Origin: Streptosporangiaceae bacterium
Lineage (GTDB): Bacteria > Actinomycetota > Actinomycetes > Streptosporangiales > Streptosporangiaceae
Reading direction: 5' to 3'
Assembly (NCBI GenBank): GCA_030041275.1
Contig: JASHOE010000269.1
Span: 1 to 36,187, forward strand
DNA: 36,187 nucleotides
Both the position numbers and the translations under genes were made by a program. Shown one piece after another: positions 22,837 through 29,224 of the stretch (positions are counted from its first letter, which is position 1; each line of letters opens with the position of its first letter). A model generated the notes under the pieces. The model had not been told where the DNA came from. It was given only the letters and a program-made list of their open reading frames with translations, and did no database searches.

Positions 22837-23144
22837 GCCAGGACGAGCTCGACCCGGTCATCCATGCGCCGGCCAGGCTGCGGATTATGGTGACGCTGTC
22901 GACGCTCACGGGGGGTGATGATCTGGCGTTTACCCGGCTGCAGGATCTGATCGGGCTGACGCCCGGCAACCTCATAACGCACCTGCGCAAGCTGGAAGAC
23001 GCCGGCTACGTCAGCACGGTCAAATCCGGGCGCGGCGTCACCGCCCGAACGGGAGTGTCACTCACCGCGGCGGGCCGCGCCGCGCTGGAGGAGTACACGA
23101 CCACGCTGCGGCAACTCCTCGACGGAGCGGGCGGAGCCGAATGA
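22833..23144 (+). CDS. Small winged-helix transcriptional regulator
   Basis: 103 residues; ATG overlaps the preceding stop (ATGA). A single MarR/ArsR-like winged helix: LDPVIHAPARLRIMVTLSTL, FTRLQDLIGLTPGNLITHLRKLEDAGYVSTVKSGRGVTARTGVSLTAAGRAALEEYTTTLRQLL. The LTPGNLITHLRKLEDAGYV recognition helix and TxxSLTxxGRxAL wing are those of the small DNA-binding transcriptional repressors of actinomycetes, of which about 100 residues is the full length. It probably binds the CTTTGCA palindrome upstream of the operon. No Cys or other obvious sensing residue is seen. A strong terminator begins 6 bp after the stop. Confidence 0.9.
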   Translation: MSQDELDPVIHAPARLRIMVTLSTLTGGDDLAFTRLQDLIGLTPGNLITHLRKLEDAGYVSTVKSGRGVTARTGVSLTAAGRAALEEYTTTLRQLLDGAGGAE

Positions 23145-23149
23145 CGCGA

Positions 23150-23187
23150 CTGGCCCCGGACCGTCGCAGACGACGGGCCGGGGCCAG
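23150..23187. terminator. Strong composite stem-loop terminator
   Basis: CTGGCCCCGG (23150-23159) pairs with CCGGGGCCAG (23178-23187), and inside it CCGTCG pairs with CGACGG around CAGA, with one A/G mismatch between the two helices. The 16-bp, GC-only type hairpin begins 6 bp after the regulator stop and lies 50 bp before the stop of the convergent small membrane-protein gene. Confidence 0.85.
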
Positions 23188-23236
23188 GGCGCGGTCTCCA
23201 GTCTGACAGCTGACAGGTCCGGTCGGTGCGCCCCCC

Positions 23237-23425
23237 TCAGTGTGCGCCGACCAGCTCCGGCTCGGGCTGCGGCGCTGCCGCGTCTGCCATGTCGACGACG
23301 TGACTTGACGCCGTCAGCGCCGCCGGGCCGGTGTCGGGGTGGTGGAACGTCAGCCACAGCGGGATTCCGGTGATGGCCGCGAAAAAAACCACCATGAGCG
23401 GGACGTTCATCCAGAACCAGTTCAT
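23237..23425 (-). CDS. 62-residue single-span membrane protein
   Basis: MNWFWMNVPLMVVFFAAITG starts a membrane segment that ends IPLWLTFHHPDTGP, followed by a polar, Ala/Pro/Glu-rich tail of 30 residues. The ATG at 23425 has an excellent AGGAGGGG upstream. The aromatic MNWFWMN(I/V)PL opening and IPLWL-x(2)-HP exit are a pattern I associate with a small actinomycete membrane protein, but I know of no function. It is convergent with the winged-helix regulator gene and separated from it by the terminator at 23150-23187. Confidence 0.75.
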   Translation of the reverse strand: MNWFWMNVPLMVVFFAAITGIPLWLTFHHPDTGPAALTASSHVVDMADAAAPQPEPELVGAH

Positions 23426-23494
23426 GTTCCCCTCCTGGAGTCCTTGAGGCGCTTGCCTCTGTACAAGAGGGTCTCGTCCGGGGTGCTCACTGGT

Positions 23495-23512
23495 CTGTCA
23501 CCGAGCTGACAG
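23495..23512. promoter_or_regulatory. CTGTCA-N6-TGACAG inverted repeat
   Basis: Perfect 6-bp arms with a 6-bp spacer, 70 bp upstream of the 62-residue membrane protein start. A related CTGACAGCTGACAG direct repeat lies just beyond the gene's other end (about 23203-23216). It could be a dimeric regulator site for this gene; no regulator is assigned. Confidence 0.4.
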
Positions 23513-23527
23513 CAGCCTGGTCAGCCT

Positions 23528-23592
23528 GACGACATTCGGGTCCGATGTGAGACAGGCCCCGACGACATTCGGGTCCGATGCAAGCCAGGCCC
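23528..23592. repeat. Two 32-bp direct repeats, period 33 bp
   Basis: The unit starts GACGACATTCGGGTCCGATG and continues to CAGGCCC; copy 1 is 23528-23559 and copy 2 is 23561-23592, differing at three positions near the middle. The pair lies in the 200-bp gap between the small membrane-protein gene and the HAD gene. Only two copies are present. Confidence 0.85.
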
Positions 23593-23625
23593 TGGCGCTT
23601 GCCTCGATCCCGCTATTGTCACGGC

Positions 23626-24408
23626 GTGAGGCGAGTTCGAGCGGTTCTTCTCGACATCGACGGCGTGCTCACCGTGTCTTGGCAGGCAATCGCCGGTGCG
23701 GTCGCTGCGGTGCAGTGGCTGCGCACAGCCGGGCTTGCGGTAGCCCTGGTGACCAACACGACTTCCCGCACCCGGCAGGCGATGGCGGACGCGCTCGTGG
23801 CCACGGGGTTCCCTGCCAGCGCTGACGACATCGTCACCGCGCCGACGGCAGCCGCGGGTTACCTGCAAGAGCACTATCCCGGTGCCCGGTGCTTGCTGCT
23901 CAACAGCGGCGACATCAGCAGCGACCTGACCGGCGTGGCGCTGGTCGGCGCTGACGATGCCGCAGTGGACGTTGTGCTGGTCGGCGGCGCCGGCCCGGAG
24001 TTCAGCTACGAGGCACTGAACCGGGCATTCCGCTACGTGCACGCGGGCGCGCGGTTGGTGGTGATGAGCCGTGCCATGTACTGGCAGACAAGCGAGGGCC
24101 TGCAGCTCGACAGCGGTGCGTTCGTCGCCGGGCTTGAGCTGGCAACGCACACCGAGGCCGCGGTCGTCGGCAAGCCCGCCGCCGCGTTCTTTGCGTCGGT
24201 GCTCGCCCGGCTCGGCGTAGCCGCCGAGGACGCGGTTATGGTCGGCGACGACATCGAAGTCGACGTCCTCGCCGCCCAGCGAGCCGGGCTGGCCGGGGTG
24301 CTGGTCAGGACCGGCAAGTACCAGGCTGGCACGCACGCGGCTGCGACCGTGCCGCCTGACCACGTCGTCGACTCCATCGCGAATCTGCCTGCCCTGCTGC
24401 GTCGCTAG
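23626..24408 (+). CDS. HAD-IIA phosphatase (NagD/PLP-phosphatase type)
   Basis: 260 residues from the GTG at 23626. Motif I LLDIDGVLTV has nucleophile Asp10 and Asp12; motif II is VALVTNTTSRTR; the C2-type cap follows (ADDIVTAPTAAAGYLQ to VDVVLVGGAGPEFSYEALNRAFRYV); motif III Lys is in VVGKPAAAFFASVL and motif IV is MVGDDIEVDVLAAQRAGLAGVLVRTGKY. This is the subfamily IIA order of NagD, pyridoxal-phosphate and p-nitrophenyl phosphatases; the natural substrate is a small phosphorylated metabolite. TATTGT (23614-23619) lies 6 bp before the GTG and there is no ribosome binding site, so the message is probably leaderless. The alternative ATG at 23578 lies within the repeat and adds non-conserved sequence. 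Confidence 0.9.
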   Translation: MRRVRAVLLDIDGVLTVSWQAIAGAVAAVQWLRTAGLAVALVTNTTSRTRQAMADALVATGFPASADDIVTAPTAAAGYLQEHYPGARCLLLNSGDISSDLTGVALVGADDAAVDVVLVGGAGPEFSYEALNRAFRYVHAGARLVVMSRAMYWQTSEGLQLDSGAFVAGLELATHTEAAVVGKPAAAFFASVLARLGVAAEDAVMVGDDIEVDVLAAQRAGLAGVLVRTGKYQAGTHAAATVPPDHVVDSIANLPALLRR

Positions 24409-25181
24409 GGCTTGGTCGCAACCAGCAGGAAATGGCGCTGCCGGAAGGGGGCGGGCCAGAGCTCGGGCGCGTCGTGCGCCGCGCGGAGAGCTGCCGCGCA
24501 CGTCTCGAAGCTGTAGGCGGGGATGGCCCAGCCGACCACACGCAGGTAATAGACGAGTGCCCCGACGTCGCGGAACTCGTGTGGTTCCGCACCACACACG
24601 GCCGCCTGTACCGTCAGCCCAGCGTCGCGCACCTGTTGCAGCGCGAGCGGGAGCCAGCTCTCGGGCTGCTCAGGTACCTGGAGGCCGACCAGCCGGTACA
24701 GGTCGTCGTAGGCGTGGCGATCGACCTGCTGGGTGATGAAGGTGCCGCCCGGCGCCAGCACCCGTGCGACCTCGGCCGCCACGAATGCCTCGTGCCGGTT
24801 GGCGACGAGCGCGAAGCCGCCATCGCGGAATGGCAGCCGCCCGCGTCCGGTGCCGTCCTGTTTGTCGTTGTCCGGCGCGCCCTCGTCCTGGATCACCGGG
24901 ATTCCGAGCGGGCGGAGTCGCCGAGCGGCGACCGGCACGTTCGGTGGCCAGCCCTCGGACGCAACGGTCCGCGGAGCCCGTGTCGCCAGTTCCGCCAGGC
25001 GTTCCCCGCCACCGGTGCCCATGTCGAGCATCGTCTCTGCCCCGCTCGCCCGGCGGGCCACCTCGCGCTGGTAGCTCCACGGCAGTCGGCCGACCGTCGA
25101 TCGACCCTTCAGCCAGGAGAAATCCCAGCCTGAGAACGGCGCGATCAGCGCTTCGCTGATCAGCTCGTCGAAGGTCGGCAC
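24405..25181 (-). CDS. Class I SAM-dependent methyltransferase
   Basis: 258 residues from a GTG at 25181. After about 45 residues motif I reads ETMLDMGTGGGERLAEL, the glycine-rich AdoMet loop. Motif IV region is PFRDGGFALVANRHEAF, and the post-motif is VLAPGGTFITQQVD, both typical of the Methyltransf_11-like fold. The acceptor is unknown. It starts 36 bp after the P450 stop on the same strand, so it may be the third gene of the ferredoxin/P450 transcript and methylate a hydroxylated product. Its 3' end overlaps the convergent HAD stop by 4 bp. Confidence 0.85.
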   Translation of the reverse strand: MPTFDELISEALIAPFSGWDFSWLKGRSTVGRLPWSYQREVARRASGAETMLDMGTGGGERLAELATRAPRTVASEGWPPNVPVAARRLRPLGIPVIQDEGAPDNDKQDGTGRGRLPFRDGGFALVANRHEAFVAAEVARVLAPGGTFITQQVDRHAYDDLYRLVGLQVPEQPESWLPLALQQVRDAGLTVQAAVCGAEPHEFRDVGALVYYLRVVGWAIPAYSFETCAAALRAAHDAPELWPAPFRQRHFLLVATKP

Positions 25182-25217
25182 TCGGTCAGTGTCGCACCGG
25201 CCGCGTTGCAGTACTGG

Positions 25218-26489
25218 TCAGCCGATCCGCAGCGGCAGCGCGCGCGGGCCGCGGATCTGGCCCGACGACCAGGTGACCGCCGCCGGGTCCGCCAACGTGA
25301 ACGACGGCATGCGCTCGAGCCACACTTCCAGGGCCACTCGCAGCTCCATCCTCGCGAGGTGCGAGCCCAGGCAACGATGGATGCCGAGGCCGAACGCGGC
25401 GTGCCGGTTCTCCTCGCGGTCGATGATCACCTCGTCCGCGCGCTGGAACTGAGCCGGGTCGCGGTTCGCGGCCGGGAACGACAGCAGGATCCAGTCGTCC
25501 GCCTTCATGTCCACGCCGCGGAATTGCATGTCGTGCTTGACCAGCCGCGCCATGGTGACCGGCGCGTAAGCCCGCAGGAACTCCTCCACCGCGGTCGGCA
25601 CCAGGCCAGGCTCAGCAACGAGCCGCGCCAATTCGGCCGGGTGCTGGGCCAGGTGCCAGAGCGAGGCGCCGATGGCGCTCCAGGTGGTGTCGATGCCGGC
25701 GATGAGCAGTAGCGCCATCGTGCCAGTGACGTGTTCCGGCTGGAGCTTGTGCCCGTAGAGCTCGGCGTCGATGAGGAAGCTGGTGAGGTCGTCGCGCGGG
25801 TTTGCCAGATGGTCGTGCACCTGTGCCAGCAGGTAATCAAACAGCGCCTGCATCTTTTCGATGCGCTCTTCTGGCGGCAGGTTGACGCCCTCGAGGGTGT
25901 TCTCGACGAACCGGCGGAACTGGGGCCCGTCCTCGGGCGGGAAGCCGAGCATGTCGGCGATCACCCGCACGGGAATGTGCTGAGCGTAGTCGCGGGCCGC
26001 GTCGACCTCGTCCTGCCCCGCCATCGCGTCGATGAGCGCGTGGCAGAAAGCCCTGGTGGCCGGCTCCAACCGAGACACGTTGGTCTTCGTGAACGCGGGC
26101 AGCAAAAGCTTGCGCGCAGCGTGATGGAACGGCGGGTCGGAGGAGATCGGCGGCGAGCCGCCGATCGGGGCGATGTCGACCGGTGGCCGGAAGTTGCCCA
26201 TGATGATCGAGCGGGAGGAGAAGTTTTCCGTGTCGTAGGCGATCGCGGCGACGTCTTCATAGCGCACCGGCAGCCAGCCGCCGCCGAATCGGCCGGTATG
26301 CGCGATCGGGCAGCGCTGCCTCAAGTCGTCCTGGATGCGATACGGGTCATCGGACCACTCGGGCTCGAAGTGCGAGAAGTCGGTGGCCCAGTCGGAGACC
26401 GGGCCGGTGATGATTTCGTTGCGGACGCCGAGGAGCTCGTCGTCCTGCGCCTCCCTGAAGTCACGCGTAAACCGGTCATCAACGGTCAT
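25218..26489 (-). CDS. Cytochrome P450 (class I, bacterial)
   Basis: 423 residues. The I-helix reads LLIAGIDTTWSAIG with the oxygen-activating AGxDTT; the K-helix ExxR is in EEFLRAYAPV; the heme loop is FGLGIHRCLGSHLARMEL, with thiolate ligand Cys373. Early markers include SDPPFHHAARKLLLPAFTKTNVSRLEP (C-helix H/R) and a WLPVRYEDVAAIAYDTENFSS beginning. It is a soluble monooxygenase; the ferredoxin gene that overlaps its start by 4 bp is its electron donor. The substrate is unknown. The adjoining methyltransferase suggests oxidation followed by methylation, or the enzyme may belong to lipid or terpenoid breakdown. Confidence 0.96.
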   Translation of the reverse strand: MTVDDRFTRDFREAQDDELLGVRNEIITGPVSDWATDFSHFEPEWSDDPYRIQDDLRQRCPIAHTGRFGGGWLPVRYEDVAAIAYDTENFSSRSIIMGNFRPPVDIAPIGGSPPISSDPPFHHAARKLLLPAFTKTNVSRLEPATRAFCHALIDAMAGQDEVDAARDYAQHIPVRVIADMLGFPPEDGPQFRRFVENTLEGVNLPPEERIEKMQALFDYLLAQVHDHLANPRDDLTSFLIDAELYGHKLQPEHVTGTMALLLIAGIDTTWSAIGASLWHLAQHPAELARLVAEPGLVPTAVEEFLRAYAPVTMARLVKHDMQFRGVDMKADDWILLSFPAANRDPAQFQRADEVIIDREENRHAAFGLGIHRCLGSHLARMELRVALEVWLERMPSFTLADPAAVTWSSGQIRGPRALPLRIG

Positions 26490-26692
26490 GACTGCATCTC
26501 CTCGATGAGCTCGATGGCGCGCTCGGGGCAGTTCGTGACGGCGAGGCGCGCGGCGTGCTCTTGGTTCGGCTGGACCTCACCGTCGCCAAGGACGGTTCCG
26601 TAACCCTCGTCGTCGTCGCCGAAGAGCTCAGGGGCGAGGTCGTAACAGCGGCCGTGCCCCTGGCAGCGCTCCGAGTCGATGTGAACTTTCAC
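26486..26692 (-). CDS. Ferredoxin of the CxxHxxC...CP type (P450 partner)
   Basis: 68 residues from a GTG at 26692 with GGGAG upstream; the longer frame to 26794 runs through the promoter. The cluster motif is Cys10-QG-His13-GR-Cys16 with Cys55-Pro56, a three-Cys form in which His replaces the usual second Cys. Such ferredoxins, common beside actinomycete P450 genes, carry a [3Fe-4S] cluster and pass electrons from a ferredoxin reductase to the P450. The stop overlaps the P450 ATG by 4 bp, implying coupled synthesis. No reductase is encoded nearby. Confidence 0.93.
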   Translation of the reverse strand: MKVHIDSERCQGHGRCYDLAPELFGDDDEGYGTVLGDGEVQPNQEHAARLAVTNCPERAIELIEEMQS

Positions 26693-26765
26693 CGTGAGCT
26701 CCCGTGATCGAACCGGTCCGGTGGTAGACGCAGCGCTGGCTGCCGCGAACCGGCCCATGTAAAGA

Positions 26766-26794
26766 ATTAAAAGAACGTTCATCTGATTCGTCAA
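26766..26794 (-). promoter_or_regulatory. Near-consensus promoter with palindrome in the spacer
   Basis: On the minus strand TTGACG (26794-26789), 17 bp, TTTAAT (26771-26766), matching 5 of 6 at each hexamer. The spacer contains the perfect palindrome GAACGTTC (26773-26780), and GAAT (26764-26767) with ATTC (26786-26789) extend the same dyad with identical centre. It drives the ferredoxin/P450 genes with a leader of about 68 nt. A dimeric repressor, for example of the TetR family, bound here would block polymerase. Confidence 0.75.
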
Positions 26795-26834
26795 GACGAG
26801 GAGTCAGGCTCGATGGAGGAATCGGGCCGGGCTA

Positions 26835-27010
26835 GCCGGTCCAGCTGGGGGGCGGCCGGTCCAGCTCGCGGAGGGTCAGCCTGACGACCTGGCGGAGGGT
26901 CGGCCGGTCCAGCTCGCGGAGGGTCAGCCGACGTGGCCGCCGGTCAGCCTGATGACGTGGCCGCGGATCAGCCTGATGACGTGGCCGACGGCCAGGCCGA
27001 CCAGCTAGCC
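26835..27010. repeat. Degenerate 24-bp tandem repeat array
   Basis: The stretch between the ferredoxin promoter and the binding-protein stop can be divided into about seven units of 23-24 bp. TCAGCCTGATGACGTGGCCG is repeated exactly at 26944-26963 and 26968-26987; a 29-bp block starting CGGCCGGTCCAGCTCGCGG is exact at 26853-26881 and 26901-26929. From about 26920 one plus-strand frame stays open with the 8-residue period DQPDDVAD, but there is no start codon or ribosome binding site, and a 23-bp unit breaks the frame upstream. I treat it as non-coding. Confidence 0.7.
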
Positions 27011-27015
27011 GACGA

Positions 27016-28053
27016 TCAGCCGGTCCACTCGGCGGCGAACTGACTGACGTTCGCCTTGGTGATGATGCCGCCGCCGGGCAGCCCGGCGACCGGATTGATC
27101 GCGCCGCTCGCCTTGCCGGTCTCGAGGGCCGCGATCAGCGCCTGCATGCCGAGTGTGCCCTCTCTAGCTGGTGCCTGCGCGACGTCCCCGTACCACGAAC
27201 CCGACCCGATGCCCTTGAGCGCGGCCGCACTTCCGCCATAGCCGACCAGGATGACCTTGCCGGTTAGGTGCGCAGCCGTCAGCGCCTGGGCGGCGCCCTC
27301 GATGCCCTGGTCAGAGCCGACGATCAGGTTGAGCTTTGGCTGCTGCGCCAGCATGTGCTGGACTGCGGTCAGTCCCACCGACGGGGTGAAGAAGCTCTGA
27401 CCCTGCGCCACAACCTGCACCGCGGAGTCGGCGGCGATCGCCTGGTTGAACGCACCGCTAATCGCGGCGTCGAGGGCTGACGCCTTCACGTCATACAGGT
27501 AGCCGACGTCACACGGGTCAAGGCTCTCCGACTGGCAGGCTTGCACAACAAGCTGACCCAGCTGGGTGCCGATCTTCGTCGGCACGAACGTGACGTTCGC
27601 TGATAGCCCATGCACCTGCGGCTCGTCGGTGGCCAGGTTCGACCCGAGGATCTGGTCCATGTTGACGACCTTGATCCCCTTGGCGATCGCCTGCTTGACG
27701 AGGCTGACCAGCGAGGTGTCGGAGATCGGCTGCACGATGATGCCGTTGTACCGGCCCGAGGCGATCACCTCTTGCAACTGCGCGTACTGCGTCTGCGGGC
27801 TGTTCTTGGCGTCAAACACCCGCACACTAGCGTGGCCGCTGTCAGCTACCTGTTGCGCGGCGGCCAGCATCGGGGCGTCGTAGCTGTTGTCGACGGCGAA
27901 CGACAGGTATGCGATGTTCAGGGGCTTGCTGGCCGAGTTCGAGGAGGCCGAGGCATTGTCGCCACACGCGGCGAGGCCGAGGGCCGTCGCGACCGCAACC
28001 AGCGCAGTGGCGCCGTGCCGCAGCTTGCTGACGCTACTCAATCGGGATGGCAC
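27016..28053 (-). CDS. Orphan sugar-type ABC substrate-binding lipoprotein (Peripla_BP_4)
   Basis: 345 residues from a GTG at 28053 with TAGGAG seven bases upstream. Signal peptide with lipobox LAAC (Cys30). The mature domain is a ribose-binding-like fold: LNIAYLSFAVDNSYDAPMLAAAQQVADSGHASVRVFDAKNSPQTQYAQLQEVIASGRYNGIIVQPISDTSLVSLVKQAIAKGIKVVNMDQ, with later LNLIVGSDQGIEGAAQALTAAHLTGKVILVGYGGS. Members bring sugars, polyols, autoinducer-2 and some aromatic or acidic compounds to RbsA/RbsC-type importers. No permease or ATPase gene is in the window. It is divergent from the IclR gene, and an IclR-type palindrome lies between them, so its ligand may be the substrate of the CoA locus. Confidence 0.88.
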   Translation of the reverse strand: MPSRLSSVSKLRHGATALVAVATALGLAACGDNASASSNSASKPLNIAYLSFAVDNSYDAPMLAAAQQVADSGHASVRVFDAKNSPQTQYAQLQEVIASGRYNGIIVQPISDTSLVSLVKQAIAKGIKVVNMDQILGSNLATDEPQVHGLSANVTFVPTKIGTQLGQLVVQACQSESLDPCDVGYLYDVKASALDAAISGAFNQAIAADSAVQVVAQGQSFFTPSVGLTAVQHMLAQQPKLNLIVGSDQGIEGAAQALTAAHLTGKVILVGYGGSAAALKGIGSGSWYGDVAQAPAREGTLGMQALIAALETGKASGAINPVAGLPGGGIITKANVSQFAAEWTG

Positions 28054-28077
28054 GGCTCGACTCCTATAGGGCTGCCA

Positions 28078-28091
28078 CGGACGATCGTCCG
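28078..28091. promoter_or_regulatory. 14-bp perfect palindrome before the binding-protein gene
   Basis: CGGACGATCGTCCG, no spacer, 25 bp upstream of the GTG of the orphan binding-protein gene and before its ribosome binding site. It would sit close to or in the transcribed leader. Candidate operator of a dimeric regulator. Confidence 0.5.
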
Positions 28092-28121
28092 GATCACGAT
28101 CAGGTGGGCCTGAACCGGAAG

Positions 28122-28159
28122 CGTGGACCGTTGGGGGGAACGTGGACCGTTGAGGGACA
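28122..28159. repeat. Two 19-bp direct repeats in the divergent control region
   Basis: CGTGGACCGTTGGGGGGAA (28122-28140) is followed directly by CGTGGACCGTTGAGGGACA (28141-28159); the first 12 bp are identical. Spacing is close to two turns of DNA, so a regulator could bind both on one face. It lies 69 bp from the binding-protein start. Confidence 0.6.
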
Positions 28160-28208
28160 CGCTGCCATAAGGAGGGCCCGGCTTCGGCCATAGTTTCCAA
28201 ATTGCCGC

Positions 28209-28223
28209 GTCCGCACAGCGGAC
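28209..28223. promoter_or_regulatory. IclR-type operator, site 1
   Basis: GTCCGC-ACA-GCGGAC: perfect 6-bp arms with a 3-bp centre, 84 bp before the IclR start and 155 bp before the divergent binding-protein start. The same arms with the same spacing recur before the first CoA-transferase gene (29189-29205). Paired sites at an IclR gene and its target are the normal arrangement for this family. Confidence 0.72.
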
Positions 28224-28307
28224 AGCAGGCCGGGACCGGGCGTAGTCTCAGTTGGCGCACGAGGCAGGCTAGGCCGAGTCTCGCGCTCGCTGGAGGGGAG
28301 GGGCCGC

Positions 28308-29120
28308 ATGGCGCGAGCAGACGCCGGGCCTGACTTTATCGAGGCACTTGCCCGCGGCCTCGATGTGATCAGGGCGTTCCGGCCGCGCGAGCCGGTCATG
28401 TCACTGGCGGCGGTAGCGGGGGAGACCGGCCTGGCCAGGCCTACCGCCCGACGGATGCTACTCACGCTGGCAAACCTGGGTTACGTGCGAGCCGTCGACG
28501 GCGGCTTCGAACTCACCGCCCGGGTGCTCGACCTGGGCATGACCTACGTGCTGTCACGCAGTCTGTGGGAGGTCGCCAGGCCGCACATGGAAGCCCTGGT
28601 GGCCCAGACGCACGAGTCGTCCTCGATCGCGCAGCTGGACGGCTCGGACATCATTTACGTGGCGAGGGTGGCGGTGCCGAAGATCGTCGCGCTCGTCGTC
28701 ACCATCGGGACGCGGTTCCCGGCGATGCAGACCTCGCTCGGCAAGGTGCTGCTCGCCGCCCTGCCGCTGGAGGAAGCTGAGCGCGTCCTCGCCGAGCCCA
28801 GCAGGTCCGGAATCACGCCCCGCTATCAGCCGGACGCAGCTCACCGCGCGGCTGAGCTTCGCGACGTCCGGGCTCGCGGCTGGTCGCTCACCGATGAGGA
28901 GCTGGCGCCCGGCATTCGGTCGATCGCCGCGCCCCTGCGGGATGGCAGCGGACGCGTCATCGCCTCGCTGAACGTGAACACGCACGCGGCCGAGACGCCG
29001 GTCGAAAGGCTGACCGGGGAGTACCTGCCGCTGCTGCTGCACGCGGCGAGCGCGATCAGCGCCGACTGGGCCGCTTACCAGTCCGCGCCCCAGGTAACTG
29101 CGCCGGTTGCGAGGTCGTGA
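28308..29120 (+). CDS. IclR-family regulator (PcaR/PobR-like)
   Basis: 270 residues; GGAGGGGAGGGG before the ATG. The N-terminal winged helix is LARGLDVIRAFRPREPVMSLAAVAGETGLARPTARRMLLTLANLGYV; the effector domain (about 90-255) includes LVAQTHESSSIAQLDGSDIIYVARV, RFPAMQTSLGKVLLAALPLEE, RGWSLTDEELAPGIRSIAAPLRDGSGRVIASLNV, the usual IclR sequence order. The LDGSDIIYVARV and TSLGKVLLA stretches most resemble the PcaR/PcaU/PobR group, which are activators answering aromatic or dicarboxylic acids. It probably binds the two GTCCGC/GCGGAC palindromes and controls the CoA-transferase operon and perhaps the binding-protein gene. Confidence 0.93.
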   Translation: MARADAGPDFIEALARGLDVIRAFRPREPVMSLAAVAGETGLARPTARRMLLTLANLGYVRAVDGGFELTARVLDLGMTYVLSRSLWEVARPHMEALVAQTHESSSIAQLDGSDIIYVARVAVPKIVALVVTIGTRFPAMQTSLGKVLLAALPLEEAERVLAEPSRSGITPRYQPDAAHRAAELRDVRARGWSLTDEELAPGIRSIAAPLRDGSGRVIASLNVNTHAAETPVERLTGEYLPLLLHAASAISADWAAYQSAPQVTAPVARS

Positions 29121-29188
29121 CCCGGCCGGACGCCGCGGCTTGACAGCCGCGCGCCCCGGCACGACACTAACGCAGTTCTTCGGACTCA

Positions 29189-29205
29189 TGTCCGCATGGC
29201 GGACA
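29189..29205. promoter_or_regulatory. IclR-type operator, site 2
   Basis: TGTCCGC-ATG-GCGGACA: perfect 7-bp arms, sharing the GTCCGC-NNN-GCGGAC core with site 1 (28209-28223). It ends 19 bp before the ATG of the first CoA-transferase gene. A partial extra arm (GGAC at 29182-29185) lies beside it. Its closeness to the start codon would favour repression unless the real start is downstream or the transcript is very short-leadered. Confidence 0.72.
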
Positions 29206-29224
29206 AGAAAGCGATGCCGCATCG

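Noticed and set aside
23528..23592. Possible attachment site or IS-end repeats
   Set aside because: Two adjacent copies in tandem, no integrase or transposase gene nearby and no tRNA gene; better explained as local duplication.
26835..27010. Possible CRISPR array
   Set aside because: Units are contiguous and degenerate, without unique spacers of constant length and without cas genes.
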